Below, in pieces: positions 35,593 through 44,910 of a stretch of 64,000 bases of DNA. Origin of the DNA: Gemmatimonadales bacterium (GTDB taxonomy: Bacteria; Krumholzibacteriota; Krumholzibacteriia; LZORAL124-64-63); the NCBI GenBank assembly GCA_019038745.1, contig JAHOYV010000070.1:104785-168784 (forward strand), given 5' to 3'. Within the stretch, counting starts at the first letter, position 1. Every line of letters starts with the position of its first letter. The notes beneath the pieces were generated by a model. It made no database searches. It saw only the letters and a list, made by a program, of their open reading frames with translations, and had not been told where the DNA came from. The position numbers were made by a program, and so were the translations under genes.

Positions 35593-38500
35593 TCAATATT
35601 CGAAGCGGTATTTCAAATCCAGATTGTAGGTCTCCCTGCCCTGGCTCTCGTCGATGCGTCGGCGAATCTCAGACTGCAGTAGAAGGTGGCGGTTGAATTG
35701 GTACTCGACCACGATGTCGTGGTCATCCCGCCTTACGCCCGCAGCCACCTTCAGATAAAGGCTTGGGCCGATGTACTTGCCGAAACCGAACAATACGGGA
35801 TCAAATCCACTTTCTCCCGTCTCCCACTGACGTCTGATCTGTTCAATCTCAAAGGTGTCGAATACGGACAACTTGGGAGCTATTTCCCTTTCCAGCAGGT
35901 TGAACCCGGCAGTGATCGAGGAAGCCCCCAGTTGCGCCACATCGCCTCCAGTCACATCCGGGTATGGATCCAGTCCCAGCAACATTCGCTGAATCGCCTC
36001 GCGGGAATATCCCTGGTCCGAGGAGAATGAAACTTCAGGCTTGGCCAACGTGCCTCCCACATGAACCGAAATGTTCTCGATAACGCTGCTGTTTTCCAGG
36101 AAGCGACTCTGTAAACGGTGCTTGGTTACGGCATCCACGTCGATCCGGGGGTCGAAACCAACTTCCCGGCTGAAATCCAACAACCCGCGCTCTACGTTGA
36201 AAGTGTTGTTGAATACGATCAGGCGGCCGGCGTTCACGTCCAGGGAGCCACGCAGGTAAAGACCCTCGAGGTCGCGTATCAGATCCAGATCCCCGCCCAT
36301 AAAAAGTTCTAATTCTCGATTCAGAATTCGCGCAGTGCGCGGATCAGCGTGCAACTTCAGATCGGCCAGCCAGTCGGGGGCCACCGTGGCCTGCAAGGGG
36401 TCGGTCGCACCCGGCTTCTCGGTAAAATCTCCCGTGTACCGCCCCTTGATCACTTCCAGAGTACCACTGAATTTGGGCACCAGGAGACTGTCTGGCCCCA
36501 CGTAAACACTGCTGATCCTTGCTCCTGGGCCACTGACCAGGACCCGCAAATCCGGCACCGAGGCAACCAGAAAGCGGTCAAGATCCAGCTGTACATCGAA
36601 ACCCTTCAACAGGAGGCCTTGAAAAGTGAGGGTGCCGTGCCCCTGCAAAGTGCCCTTAAGACCCTCATTGCCCTTAATATCATTGATCTGCAGCTTATCG
36701 CCCTCGAAAAAACCGGTGGCCGAAATCCCTTCGTACACTTCCTCCATATCCCGCAGAACAAAACCCACATCTTCAAGGAACACCTGACCCTGGTAAAGCG
36801 GGTGGTCCAGAGGCCCGGAAATCACCACATCACCCCAGCCGGTACCGCTGGTTTGAACAAAGGCGTTGGTGGCTCGGGAGAGGGGTTCCAGATTCGACTC
36901 GGACGGCACCGAAAGTTGCATGTAGAAGGGGCCATCCAGGGGCGCAACCGGCACGTGAAGGAAATCAAGTTCCAGGGGCAGCTCAATGCGGCCGGTCAGA
37001 TCCAGATCGTCCTTCCGGCCGCAAAGATCACCCAAAACCAGTGAGGAACGATCAGCCCAAACCTGGCCTTCCAACTGGTCCAGATGCAGCCAGTGGATGT
37101 TGAAGGGGGCGCTGTTCAGGGCCCCGCTTATCAAGGGGTCGTCCGTGGAACCAGTCAGCTGCAGATTTCCGTTGAAAGACCCTGCCAGTCGGTCCAAAGC
37201 CGGCAAGGCAAACTGTTCCATAAACTTCCAGTCACCATCGAACACCTGCAGATTCGCATCCAACTCGGCGCCCGGCCAGAAATCCTTGAACCCCACTCCC
37301 TGGTGCGTAATGGAGCCTCGGCCCCGAACCCGACCGAAATTCGTCAACAGATCCAGGTCCTCGAATTCCAAGGTGCCTTGACTGAAACTGGCTGCCAGGT
37401 GCAGCGAGTCGATATTTGCCAACGAGAAGGGAGCATCCATCAGATCACCGGTAAGAACAACCACCGGATTTTCCGGGTCACCACCGATCAGCACATCGGC
37501 TGTAAGACGTCCACTGAGGGGCTCCGAATTGAACACAAAGGGATCCAACAGACCCAGGTCGAACCCACGCATCTTGAGATTGCCTCGTACTTTTTGACCC
37601 TTCTCGTAAAACCCGCTGGCCGTAAGAGTGCCCTGGTTCGAGGCGATTTGCAGGTCAGGCATGGAAAACTTTCCCGGCCCGATACTGAAAGTGGAGGGTT
37701 CGGCCATGGCCCAGCGCGTTCCCTCCAGCGAAACGGTAAACCGGTCGAAGCCGAATTGTTGAACCGAATCGCCAAAATCGACGCGAAAGGCCAAAGCAGA
37801 AGTGGTATCCCCCAAAATCGACCGGAAGGAATCCACCTCCGCAAACCGGGAACTGGCCCGTCCATTCACCCTGAATTCTCCCAGGCCGACTCCTCCGAGG
37901 GCCAATCCACCCCCTTCGATTGTTGCCGTTACCAGCGGCTCCTCCAGGACGTCGTCAATGGTCACGACCCCCTCAGCGGTAGTGAAGGCGCCGTTGGCAA
38001 TGGTGAAATCATACACGTTGACCAACCCGGAGAAGGTCAAATCATCCAACGGCCCGGCCAATTCCCCCCAAGCACTGGCCCACCCTGAAAATGGTGGCAG
38101 ATTCCACTGTGCAGGCAGCGTGGCCAAATCCAGGGCCTGAGTCATCAACTGCCCTCGAAAGACCTGGTCCCGGTCCGTGTCCCCCGTAAGAACAGCGTGC
38201 AAATCCCCATGCGTCAAATCGATGCGGTTGAAAACAAGGGAATCGGCAAAGGCCACCACGTCCACCGTGCAGGAATCGAAAGGCAGAACATCGATGAAGC
38301 CATCGTGTAGAGCTCCGGAAACCCGCGTCCACAGCGGCTGCATGGTGTGTTCGATCTTCAGGCGGCCGTAGCCATCGGTGCGGGGAAGATCTGCCACATC
38401 GGGAACCAAATCCTTGGCCAGGTCCACGTCTCGGACATCCCCTTCCAAAACGAACGACAGCTCTTGTTCATTGGGAACATGGAAAACCCCGCCCCCCTCG

Positions 38501-39471
38501 AACCAGGCCTCGTTGATCCATCCTGACACGCCACTGACAATCACCTTATCGTCGGCGATCACAGCCTGGCCGACAAGATCCCGCATTTCGTAACCCTCTA
38601 GTTCACCGTTGAACAAGCCCGAATAGAGTACCGAATCACCCGAAGCGAAGAAGGTGGCCTGCAGATCACCCCGGGCGTTGAACCCGATTGTCATATCGAT
38701 GAGGTTTTCCGTCTGGGCGATGCTTACGTCCTGGCAATCGACTGCAATATCGAGCAAACCATCCCATTGACGAAATCCACCCACCTCGACAGGTCGTCCA
38801 TTCAAAAACCCGTAGGCCCGGGGGATGGAAATCTCCCGGTAGTCGATAATCACATCACCGCGAATTTCGGTTATTAGGCTCTGATGCGTATCCCAGGCAA
38901 GGTCACAACCGTGCAGTTGGAGATGGATCTGGCTGCCTGAATGAAAGCGTCCCCTCCAGTCCACGTGAGAGAATCGTTCAATCAGACGACCGTCCGACCC
39001 GCTTAATTCCACGAAGGCCTGGGTGATCTCCAGATTGTCAATGGCCAAGGGAGCAAATCCCTGCCCTTGATCAGAGCTGGAATTCGCCTCGCTAGGGTCT
39101 CCTTTTCCCTTGCCGATGCGAGAGTAGACCTCGGGCCGGTTGATGATGACCCGTTGAAGTCTGGGGGTATCACTGAGGATTTCCCTCAGGGAAAAATCCA
39201 CGATTACAGTGTCGGCCGAGACCAGGGTCATGCCGTCCTCGAGGCCGGGCAGATTCAGCGACACCCCGTACAGATCAACTCCCTCAAAGACACGGAAGTG
39301 GAAATCCTGAAGCCGGAAGGATCCTCCCATTCCATGCATGAGTTGCCGGTTGATCAGATTGGATGCGAACGGCGCCACCAGCCGAGGATGGGTGCCCAAC
39401 CAGGCCATTGCACCCAGTATCGTCATCCAAGCGATAAAAAACGGCAACCGTGTCGATCGAATACGACGCAT
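35593..39471 (-). CDS. tamB: TamB-like translocation/assembly module protein (DUF490)
   Basis: This very large protein (1292 residues) spans from inner to outer membrane. It has an N-terminal membrane anchor (LPFFIAWMTILGAMAWLG), a long series of beta repeats rich in alternating hydrophobic residues, and the C-terminal DUF490 domain. The last part has SFSSDQGYSREAIQRMLLG and ends in an aromatic strand (YKFR-type, DLKYRFEY). Such AsmA-like bridges carry lipids or assist outer-membrane protein assembly. The ATG at 39471 shares one base with the stop of the upstream Omp85 gene (TGATG), so the pair is translationally coupled. The track start 30 bases earlier lies inside the Omp85 gene. Confidence 0.9.
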   Translation of the reverse strand: MRRIRSTRLPFFIAWMTILGAMAWLGTHPRLVAPFASNLINRQLMHGMGGSFRLQDFHFRVFEGVDLYGVSLNLPGLEDGMTLVSADTVIVDFSLREILSDTPRLQRVIINRPEVYSRIGKGKGDPSEANSSSDQGQGFAPLAIDNLEITQAFVELSGSDGRLIERFSHVDWRGRFHSGSQIHLQLHGCDLAWDTHQSLITEIRGDVIIDYREISIPRAYGFLNGRPVEVGGFRQWDGLLDIAVDCQDVSIAQTENLIDMTIGFNARGDLQATFFASGDSVLYSGLFNGELEGYEMRDLVGQAVIADDKVIVSGVSGWINEAWFEGGGVFHVPNEQELSFVLEGDVRDVDLAKDLVPDVADLPRTDGYGRLKIEHTMQPLWTRVSGALHDGFIDVLPFDSCTVDVVAFADSLVFNRIDLTHGDLHAVLTGDTDRDQVFRGQLMTQALDLATLPAQWNLPPFSGWASAWGELAGPLDDLTFSGLVNVYDFTIANGAFTTAEGVVTIDDVLEEPLVTATIEGGGLALGGVGLGEFRVNGRASSRFAEVDSFRSILGDTTSALAFRVDFGDSVQQFGFDRFTVSLEGTRWAMAEPSTFSIGPGKFSMPDLQIASNQGTLTASGFYEKGQKVRGNLKMRGFDLGLLDPFVFNSEPLSGRLTADVLIGGDPENPVVVLTGDLMDAPFSLANIDSLHLAASFSQGTLEFEDLDLLTNFGRVRGRGSITHQGVGFKDFWPGAELDANLQVFDGDWKFMEQFALPALDRLAGSFNGNLQLTGSTDDPLISGALNSAPFNIHWLHLDQLEGQVWADRSSLVLGDLCGRKDDLDLTGRIELPLELDFLHVPVAPLDGPFYMQLSVPSESNLEPLSRATNAFVQTSGTGWGDVVISGPLDHPLYQGQVFLEDVGFVLRDMEEVYEGISATGFFEGDKLQINDIKGNEGLKGTLQGHGTLTFQGLLLKGFDVQLDLDRFLVASVPDLRVLVSGPGARISSVYVGPDSLLVPKFSGTLEVIKGRYTGDFTEKPGATDPLQATVAPDWLADLKLHADPRTARILNRELELFMGGDLDLIRDLEGLYLRGSLDVNAGRLIVFNNTFNVERGLLDFSREVGFDPRIDVDAVTKHRLQSRFLENSSVIENISVHVGGTLAKPEVSFSSDQGYSREAIQRMLLGLDPYPDVTGGDVAQLGASSITAGFNLLEREIAPKLSVFDTFEIEQIRRQWETGESGFDPVLFGFGKYIGPSLYLKVAAGVRRDDHDIVVEYQFNRHLLLQSEIRRRIDESQGRETYNLDLKYRFEY

Positions 39472-41564
39472 CAGAACGGGTATCCCAGGCTGAAATGCCA
39501 CACCATCTTCGAGTCACTGACGTCCTTGACCTCATCCTTGTAACGGGCCCTTTTGAGAGGGAAACCCACATCCACCCGTACCGGACCGATGGGGGTATCC
39601 AGACGCAGGCCGGTCCCGTAACTATATCGAAAATCCCAGATCTTGGTCGAGGCCGGATCGTTTGGATCACCAGGCTCGGAATGGAGGCGGAAACCCCGCA
39701 TCCGAACATCCTCGACCCTTTCCCACACGTTCCCACCCTCAAAGAACAGAACGCTGCCCAGGTTCCAGCGGCTCAACCAGGGTAAGGGAAAACGCCACTC
39801 CATGTTGGTCAGCAATAGATAATTACCACCCCGGGCCGGCTCGTCCGGAAGCAGAACATCCGAGGTATAGTTCAAGTAATCCAGCTCGTCCTGATTGGTT
39901 ACCTGGGGTCCCAGACTGTTGTGATCGTAACCGCGCACAGTGCTTCCGCCGCCGGCAAAGAAACGATCATCATAAGGGATTCCGTCGGCACCCTGATCCG
40001 CCGACTGACCATAAGGCCAGGCACCACCCATCAACAAACGCATTGCCAAAACACCACCCAGTGGAAAGCGATGGTAATTTTGCCAAGATGCCGAACTCTT
40101 GAAGAAACTGTAATCGCCCCCGGCCGGCCCGCCCGTAAGCTGCATCGTGCCCACAGTGTACATTCCAGAGCTGGGCCTGAAAATATCGTTGCGGTGGTCG
40201 ACATAAACCGCCCAGGTCAGGGAGTGTGTCTGGGTCAGGGAAACTCCTGTCTCGTCAAACCTTTCCTGGATTTCCTCTTCGGCCATTGAGTGCAGGACCG
40301 GATCGGTGACCTTGATCCCCAGAAAAACATTGTTTGTCACCCGCCGGCTGGCTTTCCAGGTCGTCCCCATGTTGAGTCCGTGAATCTGAAGGTTGAGGCC
40401 GGATTCGCCCCGGGTTTCCCTCTTCAGAAACGCTTCCACATCGAAGCTGTACCGGCTGTCGTTAAGCCGTGGATCCACGAAAGTTACCGCTGTCTGATAA
40501 TTGACCTGCCCATTGGAGAAGTCGACCGGTTCCCCCATGACATCTTCAACATTCCAGGATCCACGCCCTCGAACCTGAAGGCGGCGTCCGGATCCCCGCA
40601 GGTTGCGATGGCTCCAGGCCAGCAGAATCCGCGCCCTCTCGCGACTGCCCACTCCAAAACCCAGTTCATAGTAGGCTGGCTTTCGCTCAACCACCCTCAC
40701 CTCCAGACCCACTTTGCCGCCCAGGGTATCGATGTCTACAGGGATAATGGACACGTCCCGAAACAGGGAGGTCAACAGCAGGCGATGACGAGAATCTTCC
40801 AGATGATTCCAATATAGCGGTTGGCCGGTCCGGATCACCAATTCCCGAGTCAGAAGATTGTCACGAGTCAGAATGTTTCCCGCCAAGCGGATATCCTTGA
40901 CGGTATACAATCTGCCCGAATCAATCCGATAGAGCACTTCGGCGGAAAACCCTTCCATGTCGCCACCAGAGACCAGGGTCATTTCCGGCACCACCTTGGC
41001 CAGCATGTGAGCCCGGTTCTGCAGCATTCTCATTATGGCAAAAATATCTCCCCCAAAAGCGTTCAAATCCATCGGGGCTGGCTGCCCTTCCACGAGTTGG
41101 AGAATGGATCGAATCTCCTGTTCCAACTCATTGTCGATTCCGGAGAACGCAACCTTGCTGATCAAAGTGCGGGGGCCTTCTACAATGGAGATGTGCAGTA
41201 CATCCCCCTTGTCCAGTTGGTTGACGACCGAATCCAAAGAAACGGCAACCTGATGAAACCCACGGTTGCGGTGATAATTGCTCAGGAGATTGAGTTGGGT
41301 CTCGACCAGGCGGGGTTTGTAGCGGGGAACCTCAAACAATCTTTTCCAGGAAGGCTCGCGGATCTGGAGCACGCTTTTGAGCACATCGTCGGAGAAGGTT
41401 TTGTTACCATTCAGTTGGATCTGGTGCAGACGCTGATCATCCATACCGAAATCCAGCTCATCGTCCGCCACCACAGAGCCTGCGGCAAAGGTCAGGCAGA
41501 CAGCCACTACAAAACAAGCCAACAGGATGAATGTTCGGTGGGGAAATTGGTGACAAGGCAACAT
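39471..41564 (-). CDS. Omp85-family outer-membrane protein (TamA/BamA-like)
   Basis: The protein has a signal peptide, about three POTRA domains (the first with IQLNGNKTFSDDVLKSVL) and a C-terminal 16-strand barrel. The barrel contains the lid-lock motif STVRGYDHNSLGP and ends in LGYPF, with the typical terminal phenylalanine. Three POTRA domains and direct coupling to tamB favour a TamA-type role. BamA function cannot be excluded, because rseP lies close by and bamA often follows rseP. The start is uncertain. The track uses TTG 41639; ATG 41564 gives a clean signal peptide (MLPCHQFPHRTFILLACF). Confidence 0.88.
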   Translation of the reverse strand: MLPCHQFPHRTFILLACFVVAVCLTFAAGSVVADDELDFGMDDQRLHQIQLNGNKTFSDDVLKSVLQIREPSWKRLFEVPRYKPRLVETQLNLLSNYHRNRGFHQVAVSLDSVVNQLDKGDVLHISIVEGPRTLISKVAFSGIDNELEQEIRSILQLVEGQPAPMDLNAFGGDIFAIMRMLQNRAHMLAKVVPEMTLVSGGDMEGFSAEVLYRIDSGRLYTVKDIRLAGNILTRDNLLTRELVIRTGQPLYWNHLEDSRHRLLLTSLFRDVSIIPVDIDTLGGKVGLEVRVVERKPAYYELGFGVGSRERARILLAWSHRNLRGSGRRLQVRGRGSWNVEDVMGEPVDFSNGQVNYQTAVTFVDPRLNDSRYSFDVEAFLKRETRGESGLNLQIHGLNMGTTWKASRRVTNNVFLGIKVTDPVLHSMAEEEIQERFDETGVSLTQTHSLTWAVYVDHRNDIFRPSSGMYTVGTMQLTGGPAGGDYSFFKSSASWQNYHRFPLGGVLAMRLLMGGAWPYGQSADQGADGIPYDDRFFAGGGSTVRGYDHNSLGPQVTNQDELDYLNYTSDVLLPDEPARGGNYLLLTNMEWRFPLPWLSRWNLGSVLFFEGGNVWERVEDVRMRGFRLHSEPGDPNDPASTKIWDFRYSYGTGLRLDTPIGPVRVDVGFPLKRARYKDEVKDVSDSKMVWHFSLGYPF

Positions 41565-41668
41565 CTGCAGTGTTATCCCTTGCATGACCCGACTGGCCAG
41601 GATTGCTGGATCTTTGTGGGAGCCATTAATCTTGGCCAAAAGCCTGTGTTCTCGACCTGGAGTTAACC

Positions 41669-42082
41669 ATGATGCGATTTCCCGTTCTGATGTCTATAGT
41701 CCTTCTTTCATGCCTCTTGAGCGCGATGGGTTGTCGCCAGGAAAAACCCGATCTCGAACTCAAGGATCTGACAACGGCGGAAAATCTGTATTTGACCCGA
41801 ATCGTTGTCCTGGAGCGGGCCAAAGCCGTTACCCTGGTCGATCGTAAAACGGGAACAGCGCTCCTGGACTCCCTGGCCGCCGCCTGGGGCGATACCAGCC
41901 TCGCCACCGCCCTGGCCGGAGCTCCCGCCAACCCCAGCCGTTCGGCCCGGGTACATGAACTACTCATCCGGGTCCTGAAAGCGGAACGGGATTCCCTGCT
42001 GAAAGCCCCCCGCCCCGATCGCCTTGCTGCCCCTTTGCCCGATCCACCACCTGACGATAAGAACGAACCCTCAGGGAGTTGA
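41669..42082 (+). CDS. Small lipoprotein of unknown function
   Basis: The 137-residue product begins with a lipoprotein signal and lipobox LSAMGC at about residue 22. The mature protein is helical and charged. It has LYLTRIVVLERAKAVTLVD, a middle Ala-rich segment, and a proline-rich tail PDPPPDDKNEPSGS. The layout resembles the small DUF4296-like or OMP-assembly accessory lipoproteins, but I cannot assign it. CTGGAGTTAACC precedes the ATG. It is divergent from the Omp85 gene (104 bases) and convergent with rseP (14 bases), so it is a single-gene unit. Confidence 0.7.
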   Translation: MMRFPVLMSIVLLSCLLSAMGCRQEKPDLELKDLTTAENLYLTRIVVLERAKAVTLVDRKTGTALLDSLAAAWGDTSLATALAGAPANPSRSARVHELLIRVLKAERDSLLKAPRPDRLAAPLPDPPPDDKNEPSGS

Positions 42083-42096
42083 CAAAGCCCAAGTTA

Positions 42097-43509
42097 CTAG
42101 TGCCCGGTCACCTTCCAGACATCCAAAACAATGACAAAGGTCATGAACAGTAATAGAATGATCAGTCCCATCTGGGTTGCGATGGCTTGAAGCCGTTGCG
42201 AAACGGGTTTGCCTCCCCTAAGAACCTCGAAAATCAGGAATAGAACGTGCCCACCATCCAGGACGGGAATGGGCATAAGGTTCAGCAGGAAGAGGTTCAC
42301 TGAAAAGAATGCCACAAAAAACATCAGATGCGAAAAGCTCCAACGCAACATCTCCCCGGCGGCCTGTCCGATGCGAAGGGGCCCGCCCACCGCATCGACA
42401 CCCAGCTTGCGCATCACGAAATCCTTCAATACGCCCAGCGTAACACGAATCGTTCCGGAAGTCTGCTGATAGCCTAGGCTTATGGCTTTCCCGAATCCAA
42501 CCTTGCGTGAGGTGAAGAACGGTTCCAGGAAAATGCGTCCACCGGTTTGATCGACTCCGATCTCCTTGAGCTCAGGGATCACCACACCACTCATGGAGAT
42601 CCCGTCGCGCACCCATTTGATCTCTATCTCCTGACCGGCCCGGTCGTTTATGATCCGAGCGATCCCACCGAAGGAGGTGACTTCCTGGCTGTCGATGGTG
42701 GTGATCACGTCGCCTTTTTCAAGGCCCAATTCTGCAGCTGGCCCTCCCTTTTGAACCAGACCAACGGTGGTATTCCAGGGTTCGACTCCCAGGGACCAAT
42801 ATCCATTTTCGGAGTTGAAGAGCGGCTGCAGCTCCAGAGTCAACGGCAAGCCTTCCCGCTCCACGGTCAACTCCACCGGGGGAGCCTCGGCCAGGTCCCT
42901 TACCTCGGCAGGCAACAAGGCATCCTCAATTGTCGTCCAATCGTCCACCGGTTGCCCGGCCACGACCACGATCCGATCCCCAACCAACAACCCTGCCTCT
43001 GCGGCGGGTGAATCGGCCAGCACGTTACCCACGCGTGTGAAGGGAATGGTCTGCAGGCCGTTGGCAAAGACCAGAGCAGTATAGATGACAAAGGCCAAAA
43101 CCAGGTTGAAAACGGGCCCTGCAATAAAGACAAGCAGGCGTTGCCAAGCTGGACGATTGTAGAAATGGCGCTCAGGAGGGATGTGGTCGTCAATCCCCTC
43201 GGCCTCGAGGTTTCCCTCGACCGTTCCCAAAGGGTACTTTCTCTCCTCCCACGTTCCGGTGTCCTGGATCTCCTCCATCAGGCCTTCACCAGCCATCTTC
43301 ACGTAGCCCCCGAAAGGAATCAGGGACAGGACGTACTCGGTCTCACCCCAGCGCTTGCGGGCAAACTTGGGTCCGATTCCGATAGAGAAGGTTTTTACGT
43401 AGACCCCGAACAGTTTGCAGAACAGAAAATGACCCAACTCGTGCACGATGACCACAAGCCCAAGAGTCAGCAGAAAGGCAAAAATCGTGATAGGCAGGTT
43501 ACTGTACAA
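42097..43509 (-). CDS. rseP: RseP/S2P-type site-2 metalloprotease
   Basis: This intramembrane zinc protease of 470 residues has the catalytic HELGHFLFC in the first membrane helix (about residue 23). Two PDZ domains lie in the middle (GNVLADSPAAEAGL and GGPAAELGLEKGD), and the second metal site NLMPIPVLDGGH precedes the last helices. In Proteobacteria RseP cleaves anti-sigma factor RseA and signal-peptide remnants; the target here is unknown. The TTG start has GAGGTAAACC upstream overlapping the dxr stop. It is the last gene of the long rplM-to-rseP block. A DegS-shaped site-1 protease is encoded at 54-55 kb. Confidence 0.95.
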   Translation of the reverse strand: MYSNLPITIFAFLLTLGLVVIVHELGHFLFCKLFGVYVKTFSIGIGPKFARKRWGETEYVLSLIPFGGYVKMAGEGLMEEIQDTGTWEERKYPLGTVEGNLEAEGIDDHIPPERHFYNRPAWQRLLVFIAGPVFNLVLAFVIYTALVFANGLQTIPFTRVGNVLADSPAAEAGLLVGDRIVVVAGQPVDDWTTIEDALLPAEVRDLAEAPPVELTVEREGLPLTLELQPLFNSENGYWSLGVEPWNTTVGLVQKGGPAAELGLEKGDVITTIDSQEVTSFGGIARIINDRAGQEIEIKWVRDGISMSGVVIPELKEIGVDQTGGRIFLEPFFTSRKVGFGKAISLGYQQTSGTIRVTLGVLKDFVMRKLGVDAVGGPLRIGQAAGEMLRWSFSHLMFFVAFFSVNLFLLNLMPIPVLDGGHVLFLIFEVLRGGKPVSQRLQAIATQMGLIILLLFMTFVIVLDVWKVTGH

Positions 43510-43519
43510 AAGGTTTACC

Positions 43520-44851
43520 TCACGGGTGTCCGGATCCCAACCTGTCTATGAAACCGCAGGCTGTTTTCCGGGCCAATTGATCCACGGTCAACGCCTCATC
43601 AAGGGAAGAAATCTTCCCCCCGCCGGACGTCGCCAAACAATCCTCAATAACACGCGGAATTTCCGCGTAACGAATCCTACCGGTCAGCAAAGCATCCACG
43701 GCGGTCTCATTCGCCGCGTTCAAAACGATCGGGGCCGCTCCCCCTGCCCGCCCTGCTTCCAGGGCCAATGCCAAACAGGGAAATCGCCCCAAATCGGGAG
43801 CTTCGAACCGAAGTGTGCCGACTTTTACCAAATCTAGCCTGCTTGAGTCCAGGGGCCAATGCTTTTCCCCTCCAATTGCGTAAAGCAGGGGGATACGCAT
43901 GTCGGGAGTCCCCAATTGTGCCAGCAGCGCCCCATCAACAAATTCCACCAGGGAGTGAACAATGGATCCGGGATGAACCACCACCGAAATTCGGTCGAAT
44001 TCCACACCGAACAAATGGTGCGCTTCGATCACCTCCAGACCCTTGTTCATCAGGGTGGCTGAATCCACGGTGATCTTGGGTCCCATGTTCCAGGTCGGAT
44101 GATCCAGAACCTGTCCCAGGGTTACCCTTTCCAACTCTTCGGCCGGCGTCTGTCGGAAAGGGCCGCCCGAGGCGGTCAGTACCAGCTGCCGAATCTCATT
44201 CTCCCGACGGCCGGACAGACATTGGGCGATGGCAGAATGCTCGGAATCGACAGGCAGCACCTCGGCCCCGTATTCCTGCACTGCGCTGCGAACCAGTTCG
44301 CCACCCACCACCAGCGACTCCTTGTTGGCCAAGGCAATGCGCATCCCGCGCCGAGCCGCAGCCAAGGTGGGCTCCAGCCCCACGCTACCGACCAGGGCAT
44401 TGACCAGACAGTGGGCCTCGGAGGGCTCGGTCACAGCTTCGACTAGGCCAACAGTCCCACCGGCGAGCAATTTCCCACCCGATGAACCTCCAACCAATGC
44501 CGTGTCCTTCGCAGCTGTTTCCCGTGCCGCAAAATCGGAAATCGCCACCAGGGGTTCAGGCGCCTCGGGACAGGACTCGGCCAAATCAGCCAACCAACTC
44601 TTTAGACCCTCCAAATTTCGGTGACAGCTCACAGCCACAACCTGCAGTTTGTCCGGGTATTGTCGGACCAGGTCCAGGGTCTGCCGCCCGATGGACCCCG
44701 TCGCCCCCAGCACGACCAACTTCAACGGACTGGGGAATTCCAACAAGGGTCGTCCACAAGGATAAAGAGATTCGCCGACGGAGGAGTCAGAAACCACGGA
44801 GCCGGAATCCGGACCGGAACCCCGGTCGAAATGTGAGGGTGAAGAATTCAA
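43520..44851 (-). CDS. dxr: 1-deoxy-D-xylulose 5-phosphate reductoisomerase
   Basis: This is the NADPH-dependent second enzyme of the methylerythritol phosphate isoprenoid pathway. The Rossmann motif VVLGATGSIGRQTL comes first. LANKESLVVGGE, the metal and substrate loop PVDSEHSAIAQ, LTASGGPFR, and WNMGPKITVDSATLMNKGLE follow. The protein is 443 residues, about 45 longer than usual, because of a Ser/Pro-rich N-terminal extension before the Rossmann fold. The TTG start has GGCGG upstream; a later TTG just before KLVVLG would give the normal length. Coupling with uppS makes sense because both serve undecaprenyl phosphate supply. Confidence 0.94.
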   Translation of the reverse strand: MNSSPSHFDRGSGPDSGSVVSDSSVGESLYPCGRPLLEFPSPLKLVVLGATGSIGRQTLDLVRQYPDKLQVVAVSCHRNLEGLKSWLADLAESCPEAPEPLVAISDFAARETAAKDTALVGGSSGGKLLAGGTVGLVEAVTEPSEAHCLVNALVGSVGLEPTLAAARRGMRIALANKESLVVGGELVRSAVQEYGAEVLPVDSEHSAIAQCLSGRRENEIRQLVLTASGGPFRQTPAEELERVTLGQVLDHPTWNMGPKITVDSATLMNKGLEVIEAHHLFGVEFDRISVVVHPGSIVHSLVEFVDGALLAQLGTPDMRIPLLYAIGGEKHWPLDSSRLDLVKVGTLRFEAPDLGRFPCLALALEAGRAGGAAPIVLNAANETAVDALLTGRIRYAEIPRVIEDCLATSGGGKISSLDEALTVDQLARKTACGFIDRLGSGHP

Positions 44852-44910
44852 GGATCAGCCGCCTTTATCCCAACTTTGCCAAACACCGGCTGCCTGAAGA
44901 TGTTCCCAGG

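Noticed and set aside
35593-39471. Numerous plus-strand ORFs of 60-330 residues opposite tamB
   Set aside because: They lack homology and ribosome binding sites and are antisense shadows of a long GC-rich gene.
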